Made by a program: the position numbers and the translations under genes. The notes under the pieces are model-generated. The model did no database searches. It saw only the letters and a list, made by a program, of their open reading frames with translations, and had not been told where the DNA came from. From positions 466,001 to 530,000 of the forward strand of contig NZ_JBBNAD010000005.1 of the NCBI RefSeq assembly GCF_037996765.1: 64,000 nucleotides of DNA, in the 5' to 3' direction. Below, piece after piece: positions 52,300 to 62,449 of the stretch. Origin of the DNA: Bdellovibrio sp. GT3. Lineage in GTDB: Bacteria > Bdellovibrionota > Bdellovibrionia > Bdellovibrionales > Bdellovibrionaceae. Each line of letters starts with the position of its first letter. Position 1 is the first letter of the stretch.

Positions 52300-52905
52300 T
52301 CACCCTTGTTTGCCAAGCTTTACTTGGTCTTGTGGAAGGGTCAAAACACCCATTTCCACCAGCTTTTCCTTGGCCAGTGCCGATCCCGTGCGCTGATACC
52401 GGTCATAGAGGCGAAGGATGCTCTCGTCCGACTTAACAAAGGAGTGCTGACTGATATAGGTCAATACATCAACGAACTCAATAAAGCGGGCTGAGAACGT
52501 TTTATAAACACGCGCCAATCCATCCTCACGGGTGCAGTGTGCTAGATGTGTGTAGGCAGCTCCACCGATGTTTGCGTAGTAATCCACATCGACAATTTTT
52601 CGCTGTAACGAGTCCCCAAAAAAGCCGCTGATATACAGAGCTCTGTCTCCAAGCTTACGAAACTTTTCGGGCTTCAATGCTTGTTCTGCGTTATGGGCAT
52701 GGAGATACATTTCTGCAAGAGTGCTTTCCGCCTCAAACAATGCGCGTGCATCCAGATATTGTTGAAGTAAATTTACGAGGTAGGTTTCGACAAGAGGAAA
52801 CGTCTGAACTTTACGATCGTAGAGTCCTTTGGAAACGAGCTCTTGAAAGTAGCCTTCTGGACTAACCAAAAGGTCCACCGTTTGCGAGTCGGGTTTATCT
52901 TTCAT
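52300..52905 (-). CDS. Conserved-looking protein of unknown function upstream of tatBC
   Basis: This 201-residue soluble protein has no signal peptide and is predicted nearly all-helical, with many Leu, Tyr and Ala in TPR-like spacing (LLQQYLDARALFEAESTLAEMYLHAHNAEQALK). Its Tyr-rich core (DRALYISGFFGDSL, VDYYANIGGAAYTHLA) is notable. It precedes tatB by 18 bases and is probably co-transcribed, but no Tat role can be claimed. No family recognised. Confidence 0.72.
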   Translation of the reverse strand: MKDKPDSQTVDLLVSPEGYFQELVSKGLYDRKVQTFPLVETYLVNLLQQYLDARALFEAESTLAEMYLHAHNAEQALKPEKFRKLGDRALYISGFFGDSLQRKIVDVDYYANIGGAAYTHLAHCTREDGLARVYKTFSARFIEFVDVLTYISQHSFVKSDESILRLYDRYQRTGSALAKEKLVEMGVLTLPQDQVKLGKQG

Positions 52906-53046
52906 CCTTCACTCACCGCTTTGCCTTACTATAAGTCTAACAATTATTTGTGAGGAATCGGTTAATTGTTTGCGGGAATCAGGACGTTGGTTGGATTTTA
53001 AGTGAGATTCTCAAACTGAGACACCAGAGCCCATTCCGCGCTTCCT

Positions 53047-53110
53047 GTATAACTTTTATACACTCCCCACCCCCTCATTTGTTCCCCATGGGTAAATACC
53101 CTGGCACCAG
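53047..53110. promoter_or_regulatory. Cluster of small palindromes upstream of the lytic transglycosylase gene
   Basis: Within 64 bases are GTATAA/TTATAC (53047-53061, CTT spacer), CCCATGGG (53085-53092), GGGTAAATACCC (53090-53101) and CTGGCACCAG (53101-53110). All lie 39-102 bases before the ATG at 53149. Such dyads suggest a binding site, but each is short. No clear promoter is seen. Confidence 0.35.
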
Positions 53111-53148
53111 GCTTGCTCTTTAAGGCTGTGAAGAAAGAGCGGGTGTAT

Positions 53149-54699
53149 ATGATTAAGATTAATATGACTTCCAAATTAAAGATGAAGAAGTGCAAAAGCT
53201 CCGGCCGTTGTGTCGCTACTTTCGCAGTTCTTACTGGTTTGGCTGCCTATTACTACACAGCTCCAGCTGTGGATACCAACACTGTAGTTGGTGATATCAC
53301 TGCGAAAATAGAGCAAGTTAAAGACTCCGTTCTTTCCCCAAAACCTACTCTGGACATGAACGCACAAATTGAAGCTATTGTTGCAGAAAGCGAACTTGAA
53401 GAATCCCAGCAAGCTGTGAATAACGCTGTGGAAAGCGACGAACCAGAACATATTCCTGAATCAGCTGTGGTGGAAAACCGCGAAAACATTCTGAATGACT
53501 ATCAAGATCTAATCGCTGAGGACTTCCACATCCCGGAAAACATGCGTAATCGCGTGGGTTTTTGGTTTGATATCTATACTCAACACAACTCCCACAAACG
53601 CCTTATCCATCACACTGATTATCCGTGGATTGTATTTGAAGTCGTGGATGTGACTTCCATTATTGAATCAGACACTCCAAAGTTTCGCTGGATGAGAAAT
53701 CAAAAGGCAGATGTGCTTGTAAAACAGCAGGTTGAAAAAACCAAAACTGCTCTTAAATCTCTTTCAAAAAGAAAGACCTTCGACAACCTGACTGAAGATG
53801 AAACGCGTGTGATGAATGCGTTGTCGCATTTGGACGGTGAAGTTCAAAAGAAAGCCAAGTTTGCTTTGGACAACGTGCGTGTGCAAATGGGACAAAGAAA
53901 CTTCTTCCAAGAAGGCTTGGAAGTAAGTCCTAAGTACCTTCCAGGTATGGAAGAAATCTTTGAGAACTACAATCTTCCAGTAGAGCTGACTCGCCTTCCA
54001 TTCGTGGAAAGCAGCTTCAATAAACACGCAAAATCCAAAGTGGGTGCATCAGGAATCTGGCAATTTATGGGTAACACCGGCAAGAAGTTCATGGTGGTCA
54101 CTGACCATATCGACGAAAGGACTTCTCCGTTCAAGGCTTCCGTTGCGGCAGCCCAACTGCTTAAAGAAAATCATATGATCCTAAAACGCTCTTGGCCTTT
54201 GGCAATCACCGCGTGGAACCACGGTCCTCCGGGCATGCGCAAAGCCATGGCTAAAACGAAAACTCAGGATTTGGGCGAGATCGTAGACAAGTATCGCAGC
54301 AGAACATTTGATTTTGCCTCTTCAAACTTCTATTCAGAATTCCTGGGCGCTTTGTTTGCGGAAAGATACCATAAAGAGATTTATGAAGACGTAAACTACG
54401 CCAAACAATTGAACCTGCACACTGTGAAGCTTTCCAGAAGCATTAACGCGAAAGATCTTATGAAGCGCAGCAAGCTTTCAGAGGATGACTTCATGCTTTT
54501 CAATCCGGATTTGAAAAAAGCGGTGCGAGTAAACGCACAAGTTCCATCTGGCTTCATGATTATGCTGGATGATGATTCCCGCGATCATTTGAAGAACATC
54601 GTAGCCAGCGCCACTCTGGGCAAGAAAAAGAAAGTTTCCAAACCGACGACCGCTCAAAATGAAGTTACTTTGAGCGAGCCGGTTGCTAACGAACTTTAA
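53149..54699 (+). CDS. MltD-like membrane-anchored lytic transglycosylase
   Basis: The 516-residue product starts at ATG 53149, twelve codons inside a longer TTG frame. An N-terminal basic stretch and a membrane segment (about 25-40, VATFAVLTGLAAYYY) anchor it. After an acidic linker comes a GEWL/SLT domain (about 270-390) with catalytic Glu in LPFVESSFN, KVGASGIWQFM and ITAWNHGPPGM. A C-terminal LysM-like region (LMKRSKLSEDDFMLFNPDL) could bind peptidoglycan. It cleaves glycan strands; a role in prey invasion or own wall growth is inference. Its stop overlaps the convergent M16 gene by four bases. Confidence 0.88.
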   Translation: MIKINMTSKLKMKKCKSSGRCVATFAVLTGLAAYYYTAPAVDTNTVVGDITAKIEQVKDSVLSPKPTLDMNAQIEAIVAESELEESQQAVNNAVESDEPEHIPESAVVENRENILNDYQDLIAEDFHIPENMRNRVGFWFDIYTQHNSHKRLIHHTDYPWIVFEVVDVTSIIESDTPKFRWMRNQKADVLVKQQVEKTKTALKSLSKRKTFDNLTEDETRVMNALSHLDGEVQKKAKFALDNVRVQMGQRNFFQEGLEVSPKYLPGMEEIFENYNLPVELTRLPFVESSFNKHAKSKVGASGIWQFMGNTGKKFMVVTDHIDERTSPFKASVAAAQLLKENHMILKRSWPLAITAWNHGPPGMRKAMAKTKTQDLGEIVDKYRSRTFDFASSNFYSEFLGALFAERYHKEIYEDVNYAKQLNLHTVKLSRSINAKDLMKRSKLSEDDFMLFNPDLKKAVRVNAQVPSGFMIMLDDDSRDHLKNIVASATLGKKKKVSKPTTAQNEVTLSEPVANEL

Positions 54700-57296
54700 A
54701 TATCATTGGGCCCGACCAGAGAGATAATCTCTGGTTGGGAGAATATTTTCTGCGCCAATTTCTGAATATCTTCCGGGGTGATCGCAAAATACTTGTCTGC
54801 CACATCCAGACTTTCACGATAGTCCAATCCATAAATATCATCGAAGAGAATTGCGTTACAGATCGTGCCTTTACGTTGCAACTCAATATCATGGCGACCA
54901 ATCAGATATCTTTGTGCGCGGGTCAGCTCTTCCTCGCCCACTTTCACTTCGGCCAGCTTTTGAAACTCAGCTTTTAGCATCTGAATGGATTTCTGAGCTT
55001 TCTCAGGGGAACAACCGATGTAACCACCGAAGTAACCGCCCTCGATACCTTCCATATGCATAGGAGAAACCGAGTACGCCAAAGAGTTCTTGTCACGAAG
55101 TTCAAGGAATAAGCGACCACCCTGACCACTTAGAATCGATTGAATAATTTCAAGCGTGTATCTCTCAGGACTCTTCAGAGTCAAACCCTGATAGCCCACG
55201 ATGATATGACTTTGCTCTTTTTTAAGCTCATGGAAAATATGTTTTGATTCAGTGATCTTCGTTACCGGGAAATGATTTTCTATCTTCTTTCCTGGAGAAA
55301 GTTCCGCAGTCACTTGTTCTAAAGTTTTAACCCATTTTTTCGTATTCACATCGCCCACCACACAGAATGTCAGATTCTTTGCGTGTGCAACGTTGTTATA
55401 GTACTTGATCAATGATTCCTGATTGATGGCTGAAATCGACTGATCATTCCCCAAGAGGTCCCGCGAATACGGATGGTTCTTAAAGATTTCCTTCATGAAG
55501 TTCATCACGCAAATCTGTGATGGGTTATCATTTCTTGATTTAACCTGATTCTTTTGCACAATTTTTTCGCGCTCCAGAATTTCCGCCGGGAACTGTGGAT
55601 TCAACAGGGAGTCGGTGTATATTTCCAGCATTTTGTCTTCAAATGGCGACAGGTAGTCCATCGACATACCCACGGAGTTTCTGCCACCGAAGGCTCCAAT
55701 TCCTGCCGCCAGTTCATCAACTCGGTGATTGATTTCGTCCTCAGTAAAGTTCTTGGAACCGGATAACCAGTTTCTGGAGAACAACTCTGTCAGACCATTG
55801 GTTGTCCCATCTTCAGTACGGGCACCACCAAGGAAAGCCGCCTTCATAGATACATACGGAGTGTCTTTTTGTTCACGAATCAAAAGCGTTGCACCGGATT
55901 TCAAAGTGATTCTTTGAGTCTCAGGAATGTGCTTCACCGCTTCAGTGTTGATAGCGAATCTTTTTGGCACGAAACGTGGGGTTTTCTCGCTACTTGCCTT
56001 AACAGTAGACAAGGCGGCTTGAAGGTTCTTTGCAAAACGCTTCATGGATTTGTCCGCGACTTTTTTATCCATGTTTGTCATTAGCGACAAACTGAATGCA
56101 TTGGCCTTAAAGTATTTTTTGGCAACCTTTTGAATGTCGACCGGCTTCAGAGAGTAGACCTGTCTCATATACTTGCGGTAGTGATTGTGATCCCCGTAGT
56201 AGAATTCATCTCCTCCGGCTTTTCTCGCAATGTTATCCACAGTCTCCATCGAATAAACTTCGTGGCTGGCAAAATTCGTTATCGCTTTTTGCATTTCCAT
56301 CGTCGATGGAGGTTCTTCAATCAGCTTTGTAAGAACCGGAATCATTGTGTCCAATGCCTTATCCAGGTTCTCCGGTTCCAGATTGAAAGAAACGGCAAAC
56401 AAACCATCATCGGGCATCGAATAGCTGAATGCTCCGACGGAGTTTGTCAAAGGCTCCCGGATACGCAAAGTCTGCATAAGTCGGGATGAATCACCCTGAC
56501 CCAGAATTGCCGCCAAAACCTCAAGAGCTGCGATATCCTTGTGATTCACGTCAGGAATGCGCCAGCTTAGATAGCCAGTTGTTGTTTCGAATTTTGCCTG
56601 TTCAACTTTAATGCGAATATCTTTTTGGGCAGGCTCTTTGGTGTGTTTGGTCTTGCGCAGCTTAAACGGCGCGAAGCCACCAAACATTTGCTCAACCTTC
56701 TTTTTCATTTCTTTGGATTCGAAATCCCCGGCTATTACCAGGAACATATTCGAAGGAACATAGCGACTTTGATAGTACTCGCGGATCTTTTTAGCGCTAA
56801 CGCTTTTTACAACTTTGTCGTAACCAATAACTGGAATGCCGTATTCATGTTTGCGGAAGATATTTGAGAAAAGCAATTGGCTGGATCGGCGTCCTGGGCT
56901 GTCTTGCCCGCGTTTGATTTCTTCTAAGACGACTTCGCGCTCATTGTCGATTTCCTTAGGATCAAAAGTGGGAAAACCCATCATTTCACTGATGACGTCC
57001 ATCGCCACGTCTGTGAATTGCTTGGAAATCGTCACATAGAAAACAGTTTGATCGAAGGAAGTATAAGCATTCAGCTCCCCACCGGAACCCTCGACGGTCG
57101 CGGCAATTTCGCCCACTTTGTACTTGCGGGTGCCCTTAAAGACCAGATGCTCAATAAAGTGAGAAATCCCCTCTTCACCCTTTTTTTCGTCTGCAGAGCC
57201 TGTTTTCACCCACATTTGAACTGAGACCACAGGGGATTTGTGACTCTCTAACAAAAGGACTTTCATACCGTTTTTTAGTTGAAATTTCTTAGACAT
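54696..57296 (-). CDS. Tandem M16 (pitrilysin-family) zinc peptidase
   Basis: This 866-residue protein contains two M16 halves. The N-terminal half has the zinc motif H46-F-I-E49-H50 (HxxEH) in GISHFIEHLVFKG and the conserved ELNAYTSFDQTVFYVT. A second half (about 455-866) shows a related fold without a zinc motif, as usual for the C-terminal lobe. It has no signal peptide, so it is probably cytoplasmic or non-classically placed. Only 16 bases separate its start from the divergent hemW gene. It degrades short peptides, perhaps prey peptide products (inference). Confidence 0.93.
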   Translation of the reverse strand: MSKKFQLKNGMKVLLLESHKSPVVSVQMWVKTGSADEKKGEEGISHFIEHLVFKGTRKYKVGEIAATVEGSGGELNAYTSFDQTVFYVTISKQFTDVAMDVISEMMGFPTFDPKEIDNEREVVLEEIKRGQDSPGRRSSQLLFSNIFRKHEYGIPVIGYDKVVKSVSAKKIREYYQSRYVPSNMFLVIAGDFESKEMKKKVEQMFGGFAPFKLRKTKHTKEPAQKDIRIKVEQAKFETTTGYLSWRIPDVNHKDIAALEVLAAILGQGDSSRLMQTLRIREPLTNSVGAFSYSMPDDGLFAVSFNLEPENLDKALDTMIPVLTKLIEEPPSTMEMQKAITNFASHEVYSMETVDNIARKAGGDEFYYGDHNHYRKYMRQVYSLKPVDIQKVAKKYFKANAFSLSLMTNMDKKVADKSMKRFAKNLQAALSTVKASSEKTPRFVPKRFAINTEAVKHIPETQRITLKSGATLLIREQKDTPYVSMKAAFLGGARTEDGTTNGLTELFSRNWLSGSKNFTEDEINHRVDELAAGIGAFGGRNSVGMSMDYLSPFEDKMLEIYTDSLLNPQFPAEILEREKIVQKNQVKSRNDNPSQICVMNFMKEIFKNHPYSRDLLGNDQSISAINQESLIKYYNNVAHAKNLTFCVVGDVNTKKWVKTLEQVTAELSPGKKIENHFPVTKITESKHIFHELKKEQSHIIVGYQGLTLKSPERYTLEIIQSILSGQGGRLFLELRDKNSLAYSVSPMHMEGIEGGYFGGYIGCSPEKAQKSIQMLKAEFQKLAEVKVGEEELTRAQRYLIGRHDIELQRKGTICNAILFDDIYGLDYRESLDVADKYFAITPEDIQKLAQKIFSQPEIISLVGPNDI

Positions 57297-57312
57297 ACTC
57301 TACATAACTCCC

Positions 57313-58485
57313 ATGGCTTTTGGCGTTTACGTTCACATCCCTTACTGTATCCAGCGCTGCACTTATTGTGACTTCGCGACTTACGAGCAAAGTAAGATTT
57401 TGCCGCCGGATCAGTACGTCCAATTGCTGTTTGAGGAGATTCGCCAAAAGCATCGCTATTATCAGCCTCAAAAGTTAGACACACTTTACTTTGGTGGCGG
57501 TACACCAAGTTTGATCCCTGCTCATCTTATTGTAGCTGTTATCAAAGAGCTGGGTAGATATGGCTATACAACTGGACCCGATACTGAGATCACTATCGAG
57601 ATCAATCCAGCGACAGTCGACAAAGATAAATTGAAAATGTACATCGACCATGGAGTGAATCGCTTCAGTGTTGGTGCTCAAACTTTCGATGACCGTTTGT
57701 TAAAAATGGTGCATCGCGAACATTCGGCAAAACAAACTCTCGAAACCCTGGACCTTTTGCGGGCTCACAACCTTAACTTCAGCTTCGACATTCTTTTCGC
57801 TCTGCCATCTCAGACGCTGGATGGTTTGAAAAATGATGTTCGCATCGCAGTTGAGCAAGGCGCCAAACATATCAGTCCATATTGCCTGACAGTTCCTGAT
57901 GGCCACCCGCTCTCAAAAGGCCGCGCCATTGAAGAAGAGCAGGTTGATATGTTTGATTTCATTGCCAGTGAATTGACGGGTCGTGGGTTTCAACAATATG
58001 AGATCTCTAATTTCGCACTTCCAGGTTATGAGTCCCGTCACAACATGTTGTACTGGATTGATCAGCCCTATTGGAGTCTTGGACTAAGTTCTCATTCGTA
58101 TTCCAAAGAATCAAAATGGGGTACCCGCTACTGGAATCTCAATTCCATTGGTGAATACAAAAAACAGATTCTGGATTTTGAAGGCAAAGAATTTACTTCG
58201 CCGGCTGCACATCTCCCGAAAGCCCAGGTGGAAGAACTTGAAATGCACCAGGCTCTTACGGACTTTTGTCATACCTCAATGCGTTTAATGCGCGGTCTCA
58301 ATGAGCGTGAGTTGCAGGAGAAGTTCCCTGTTGCGGTTTATCATCAGGTTTCCAGCATCATGAACAAGCTCATTGGAAATGGCTGGGTTCAACAGGAGAA
58401 TAACCACTGGTCCCTAACACGAGACGGCTTAGTAATTAGCAACAAAGTATTTCAAGAACTTACCTTCCTCCAAGAGGATGTCTAG
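57313..58485 (+). CDS. hemW: HemW-like radical SAM heme chaperone
   Basis: This 390-residue protein has the N-terminal HIPYC-x3-C-x2-C-DF motif (VHIPYCIQRCTYCDF), which is the HemW hallmark, and the C-terminal HemN_C domain (FCHTSMRLMRGLNERELQE). HemW binds heme and can deliver it to respiratory enzymes; it does not perform the HemN reaction. It diverges from the M16 gene with a 16-base gap and no ribosome-binding site. grpE follows 77 bases later. Confidence 0.92.
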   Translation: MAFGVYVHIPYCIQRCTYCDFATYEQSKILPPDQYVQLLFEEIRQKHRYYQPQKLDTLYFGGGTPSLIPAHLIVAVIKELGRYGYTTGPDTEITIEINPATVDKDKLKMYIDHGVNRFSVGAQTFDDRLLKMVHREHSAKQTLETLDLLRAHNLNFSFDILFALPSQTLDGLKNDVRIAVEQGAKHISPYCLTVPDGHPLSKGRAIEEEQVDMFDFIASELTGRGFQQYEISNFALPGYESRHNMLYWIDQPYWSLGLSSHSYSKESKWGTRYWNLNSIGEYKKQILDFEGKEFTSPAAHLPKAQVEELEMHQALTDFCHTSMRLMRGLNERELQEKFPVAVYHQVSSIMNKLIGNGWVQQENNHWSLTRDGLVISNKVFQELTFLQEDV

Positions 58486-58562
58486 GTCAGAAAAATCTGA
58501 TCCTGCTTTAATTGACAATATTCAATGAATACACAATCTTAAGTATTGCGAAAGGAACTTTC

Positions 58563-59081
58563 ATGTCAGAGGAAAACAACTCTCAAAATTCAAATCCTGA
58601 AACATCAGAAAACTTCGACGTATCTTCTGAAATCCAAAAGCTGCAAGAGCAGGCTGAAAAATATAAAAACGACTTCATGTACCTGCGCGCAGAGTTTGAA
58701 AACTATAAAAGAAACGCGATCAAAGAGCGTTCTGAGTTGATGAAATATGGTGGCGAAAGATTTATCCGCGATCTTTTGGACGTGGTGGACAATTTCGACC
58801 GTGCATTGCAAGTGAACGTAACCGCTGAAAACCTGAACACCTTTAAACAGGGCATTGAAATGACAGCGACGGAACTGCGCAATCTTTTGACTAAGCACTC
58901 TGTAACTGAAATCGCGTCTGATGGTATTCCATTTGATCCGAACATTCATGAAGCCCTTAGCTCAGAGGCCACTGATAAAGTTGCCCCTGGACATGTGGCG
59001 CGCGTTTTCAAAAAGCCTTACAAATTGCACGACAAGGTGATTCGCACCGGCCAAGTGGTGGTTGCGAGAAAGCCAGAATAA
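58563..59081 (+). CDS. grpE: GrpE nucleotide exchange factor
   Basis: From ATG 58563 (GAAAGGA upstream) the product has 172 residues; an upstream in-frame extension is not family sequence. It has the long N-terminal helix, YLRAEFENYKRNAIKER, RDLLDVVDNFDRAL and the beta-sheet head ending GFV-like KKPYKLHDKVIRTGQVVVA. It exchanges ADP on DnaK. A TTGACA is present at 58512-58517, with no good -10. dnaJ follows 10 bases on; dnaK is not in the window. Confidence 0.96.
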   Translation: MSEENNSQNSNPETSENFDVSSEIQKLQEQAEKYKNDFMYLRAEFENYKRNAIKERSELMKYGGERFIRDLLDVVDNFDRALQVNVTAENLNTFKQGIEMTATELRNLLTKHSVTEIASDGIPFDPNIHEALSSEATDKVAPGHVARVFKKPYKLHDKVIRTGQVVVARKPE

Positions 59082-59091
59082 GAGGAATTGA

Positions 59092-60102
59092 TTGTCTAAG
59101 AAGGACTACTACTCCCTTTTGAATGTTTCGCGTACAGCGACTGCGGATGAGATTAAGAAATCTTTCCGCAAGCTGGCGATGCAGTTTCACCCGGATAAGA
59201 ATCCCGGAGATAAAAAGGCCGAGGAGAAATTCAAGGAACTGAGTGAAGCTTACGAGGTCCTCAGCGACACCAAAAAGCGTGAGATGTATGATCAGTTTGG
59301 TCATGCCGGTGCTGGATTTGGTGGCGGCGGAGCTGGTGGTCCCTTTGGTGGGGCTGGCGGTTTCGGTGGATTTGGCAATGCTGGCAGCTATGGTGGTGCT
59401 GGTGGTGGCCAGGGTGGAGATCCCTTCCAGGATATCTTTGGTGATGTCTTCGGCGATATTTTTGGTGGTCGTGCCGGCGCCGGTGCTGGTGCGGGTGCAC
59501 GCACTCGTCGCCCGCAAAAAGGAACGGATCTTCGTTATACATTGAATGTTTCTTATGAAGAAGCTGCGGTAGGTACTGAAAAAGTAATCAGCTTCATGCG
59601 CCAACGTGGCAGCAAAGAAGAATCCGCAAAGCTTTCTGTTAATGTCCCAGCCGGAGTTAAGGAAGGACAACGTCTTAAACTTGCTGGCGAGGGAGATGGC
59701 GGTGGCGGCACTCCTGGTGATCTTTATGTGATCATTGCCCTGCAGGACCATCCTTTATTTAAACGTGCTGAAAACGATGTGACCCTGGATCTTCCAATCA
59801 CTTATACGGATGCGATTTTAGGAACCAATATTGAAGTTCCCACTCTGACTGGCAAGGCGATGATTCGTATTCCGCCGGGCACTCACTCTGGACAAACGTT
59901 CCGTTTAAAGGGCAAAGGTTTCCCTAAAATCGGTGGTTTTGGGTCTGGTGATATGATGGTCAGAATTTTGGTGGATACTCCCAATAACCTGTCCAGCCGT
60001 CAAAAAGAATTGATCGAAGAACTTGCTAAGGCCGGAGAAGCAACACCTATGGTGAAGGCTTTCCACGACAAAGTATCTCACTTGATGAGGAATAGAAAAT
60101 GA
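59092..60102 (+). CDS. dnaJ: DnaJ-type cochaperone, zinc-finger-less (type II)
   Basis: This 336-residue protein has the J domain with H33-P-D35 ([11 protein letters not shown]), a long Gly/Phe-rich linker (about 70-140), and two C-terminal substrate domains ([42 protein letters not shown]). The four CxxCxGxG zinc repeats are absent, so it is type II like CbpA. The start is TTG at 59092 behind AGAGGAA. The genes grpE and dnaJ are adjacent, and the next gene overlaps its end by four bases. Confidence 0.93.
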   Translation: MSKKDYYSLLNVSRTATADEIKKSFRKLAMQFHPDKNPGDKKAEEKFKELSEAYEVLSDTKKREMYDQFGHAGAGFGGGGAGGPFGGAGGFGGFGNAGSYGGAGGGQGGDPFQDIFGDVFGDIFGGRAGAGAGAGARTRRPQKGTDLRYTLNVSYEEAAVGTEKVISFMRQRGSKEESAKLSVNVPAGVKEGQRLKLAGEGDGGGGTPGDLYVIIALQDHPLFKRAENDVTLDLPITYTDAILGTNIEVPTLTGKAMIRIPPGTHSGQTFRLKGKGFPKIGGFGSGDMMVRILVDTPNNLSSRQKELIEELAKAGEATPMVKAFHDKVSHLMRNRK

Positions 60103-61769
60103 CAGCGAAGCTCGCTCTGATTGTCTCCGTATGTGTAATCGCATCTTGTACGACTGCCACAACAAAAAGAACGGAGACCAAGCAAGCTCCCGTCGCTGGC
60201 AAAACGAATGGTAAAAAAGGCAAAGGAATGTCAGGCATGTCGGCTAAGCCGCCGCCTGCAGCTCCAGTCACCCCAGAGGCTGCTGCACCTGCCGCTTCCT
60301 CTGATCCATTAATTGCCCTTAAAGACCTGGTGGTTCTTTCAGTTCAAGCACCAACCAAGCAAGAACAAGACGTGTATCGTCTTCGCGCCATCGAAGACGT
60401 TGAGAATCGTCTAAATGAAAAGCAACTTGAAGAGGTCGCTGACAACTCGGACTATGGTTACCTTCGCGGTCATGCGATGTCCAGACTGGCTGATAAAGCC
60501 CTTGAAGAGCGCGACATTTCCAAAGCTAAAAAATACTACGCCGGTGTTATAGACTATCTTCCAGAAAGCGATCTGGCGGCCCGTGCACAAGATATTATTT
60601 CACAGCTTGATGCTGCTAAAAACGTTCAATCAAAGACTATCGGTGTGGTCTTGCCACTAAGTGGTCGAAACGCCCCTGTGGGTCAACGCGCCCTTCGTGG
60701 TCTTGAAATGGGCTTGGGACTTCACGTTCCAGGTTCCGGCTTTAAACTTGCGGTAATGGACAGCGAAGGAAATCCAGATTCAGCCCGTCGCGGGGTTGAG
60801 CGCCTGGTTAAGGAAGACAACGTCATTGCAGTCGTCGGCAGCTTGTTAAGCAAAACCGCGCCCGCAGTCGCTGCCAAATCAGATGAATTAGGAGTTCCTA
60901 GCATCGCGCTTTCCCAGCGCTCTGGCTTGACGGAAATCGGGCCCAGCGTTTTCAGAAATTCACTGACAAGTGAAATGCAGGTTCGTCAGCTGGTTCGTAC
61001 AGCAATGGACGATATGGGCATGAAGAAATTCGCAGTGCTTTATCCAAATGATCAGTATGGTGTGGAATTCACAAATATCTTTTGGGATGAAGTATTGGCA
61101 CGCGGTGGGAAAATCACTGCGATTCAAACATACTCCAACAAAGAAACTGACTTCAGACTGGTTATTCAACGCTTGGTCGGCACATACTACGGCGAAGGCC
61201 GTCAGGACGAGTTCAATTTGCGCATGAGAGAGCTTAAGCATTCTGATAAGAAACGCTCAGCTCGCGGCGATAACACAGAAAACGTACTCCCACCGATTAC
61301 GGATTTTGATGCGATCTTCATCCCCGATAGCGCTAAAGCGATGGGTCAAATTGCTGCAATGCTCGCATTCAGTGACGTTCGCGGCGTCAAGCTGATGGGT
61401 ACAAATCTTTGGAACACAGCCGGCATTGCAAAACGCGCTGGTAACTTCGCCAATAGTTTAATGTTTGTGGACTCCATCGCCCCTACGACTCAGGACCAAT
61501 CCCGCTTTGCTTCTGAGTACAAGAATCTTTATGGCGAGGCACCTTCACTTATTGAAATTCAGGCTTACGATGCCGGCTTGATCCTGCGCCAGCTGGTGGC
61601 TTCAGGAGCCGATTCTCGCGAAGAATTGACGGCTAAGCTTATCGGCCTAAGTAAGTTTCCAGGGTCGCTGGGAAGCCTTTCTATGAGCTCTGAGCGCGAG
61701 ATTGACCGACCTGTTATCTCTCTGACAGTAGACAAGGGTGAAATCATTCCATTACGTATTCGCCAATAG
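60099..61769 (+). CDS. LpoA/periplasmic-binding-protein-like lipoprotein
   Basis: This 556-residue lipoprotein has lipobox VIASC and a Lys/Pro/Ala-rich tether. A helical TPR-like region follows (about 70-170), then a type 1 periplasmic-binding fold ([24 protein letters not shown].., [27 protein letters not shown]). This is the layout of LpoA, the outer-membrane activator of penicillin-binding protein 1A, in which the N-terminal part is helical. It overlaps dnaJ by four bases (ATGA). An amino-acid-binding role cannot be excluded. Confidence 0.82.
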   Translation: MTAKLALIVSVCVIASCTTATTKRTETKQAPVAGKTNGKKGKGMSGMSAKPPPAAPVTPEAAAPAASSDPLIALKDLVVLSVQAPTKQEQDVYRLRAIEDVENRLNEKQLEEVADNSDYGYLRGHAMSRLADKALEERDISKAKKYYAGVIDYLPESDLAARAQDIISQLDAAKNVQSKTIGVVLPLSGRNAPVGQRALRGLEMGLGLHVPGSGFKLAVMDSEGNPDSARRGVERLVKEDNVIAVVGSLLSKTAPAVAAKSDELGVPSIALSQRSGLTEIGPSVFRNSLTSEMQVRQLVRTAMDDMGMKKFAVLYPNDQYGVEFTNIFWDEVLARGGKITAIQTYSNKETDFRLVIQRLVGTYYGEGRQDEFNLRMRELKHSDKKRSARGDNTENVLPPITDFDAIFIPDSAKAMGQIAAMLAFSDVRGVKLMGTNLWNTAGIAKRAGNFANSLMFVDSIAPTTQDQSRFASEYKNLYGEAPSLIEIQAYDAGLILRQLVASGADSREELTAKLIGLSKFPGSLGSLSMSSEREIDRPVISLTVDKGEIIPLRIRQ

Positions 61770-61877
61770 GTTCCATAAGTTTATTTAATGACCTTTTTTT
61801 AACCGGCCCCCTACCCCGTTCCGTCTAAGGAACACAAAGCGGCAAGCAAGTCGCTAATCCTAAAGAAGGGGGCTGTT

Positions 61878-62249
61878 ATGACGAACCAAATCAAAGAAAA
61901 CATTGTTACCGAGTGCCGTAAGAAACTTATTCTGACGAAACAAGACATTCTGAATCGTATCAGAACAGCCCAATCCAATTTCGTTCGCTCGGAAAAGTCT
62001 GGCGACGAGGGGGATGTTTCAGTTGCTCATATCGAGGAGCACACTTTTTTAGTTTCACAGGAGCGCATGAGAAATCAACTGCTCGAAGTCGAGATGGCCC
62101 TGGCACGAATTGAGCAAGGTACATTCGGACTTTGCGAAGAAACCGAAGAGCCGATTGAGGCAGAGCGTTTATTGGCAATTCCTTGGACTCGACTCAGCAT
62201 TGAAGGTGCTGAGATGCGTGAAGCCTTTGGTAGAAAGTTTGCGCGTTAA
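61878..62249 (+). CDS. DksA/TraR-family protein without full zinc finger
   Basis: This 123-residue protein has a long coiled coil with the acidic tip SGDEGDVSVAH (residues 41-51), as in DksA-type proteins whose tip reaches into RNA polymerase. The zinc-finger positions are C86, T89, S107 and G110, so only one of four ligands remains. It has another Cys at 13. The ATG follows GAAGGGGG. A terminator follows its stop. It may act through the coiled coil alone. Confidence 0.82.
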   Translation: MTNQIKENIVTECRKKLILTKQDILNRIRTAQSNFVRSEKSGDEGDVSVAHIEEHTFLVSQERMRNQLLEVEMALARIEQGTFGLCEETEEPIEAERLLAIPWTRLSIEGAEMREAFGRKFAR

Positions 62250-62254
62250 AAAAT

Positions 62255-62290
62255 CTGTTTCACTTTCTGTTTCTGTTTCACTTTCTGATC
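62255..62290 (+). repeat. Two copies of an 18-base CTGTTTCACTTTCTG repeat
   Basis: Copies at 62255-62272 and 62273-62290 share the first 15 bases and differ in the last three. They are just after the stop of the zinc-less DksA gene, before its terminator. Confidence 0.7.
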
Positions 62291-62319
62291 GCGCACTTCT
62301 CCTCTGAAAGCCATGCAGC

Positions 62320-62357
62320 AAAGCAGTGCTTACTATTTCGTCACGCACTGCTTTTTT
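62320..62357 (+). terminator. Intrinsic terminator after the first DksA-like gene
   Basis: A perfect ten-base-pair stem AAAGCAGTGC/GCACTGCTTT with a fifteen-base loop is followed by further T. Confidence 0.85.
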
Positions 62358-62449
62358 GGTGACACACAACTCATCCCTCGTAATAACAGGCTCAATTTTG
62401 GGCACGTCTCAATACAACTGAGACGGCGATCATCATATCGGGGGGTGAG

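Noticed and set aside
58512-58517. TTGACA upstream of grpE as a promoter
   Set aside because: No acceptable -10 box at 16-18 bases, so it is only noted with the gene; no CIRCE inverted repeat was seen either.
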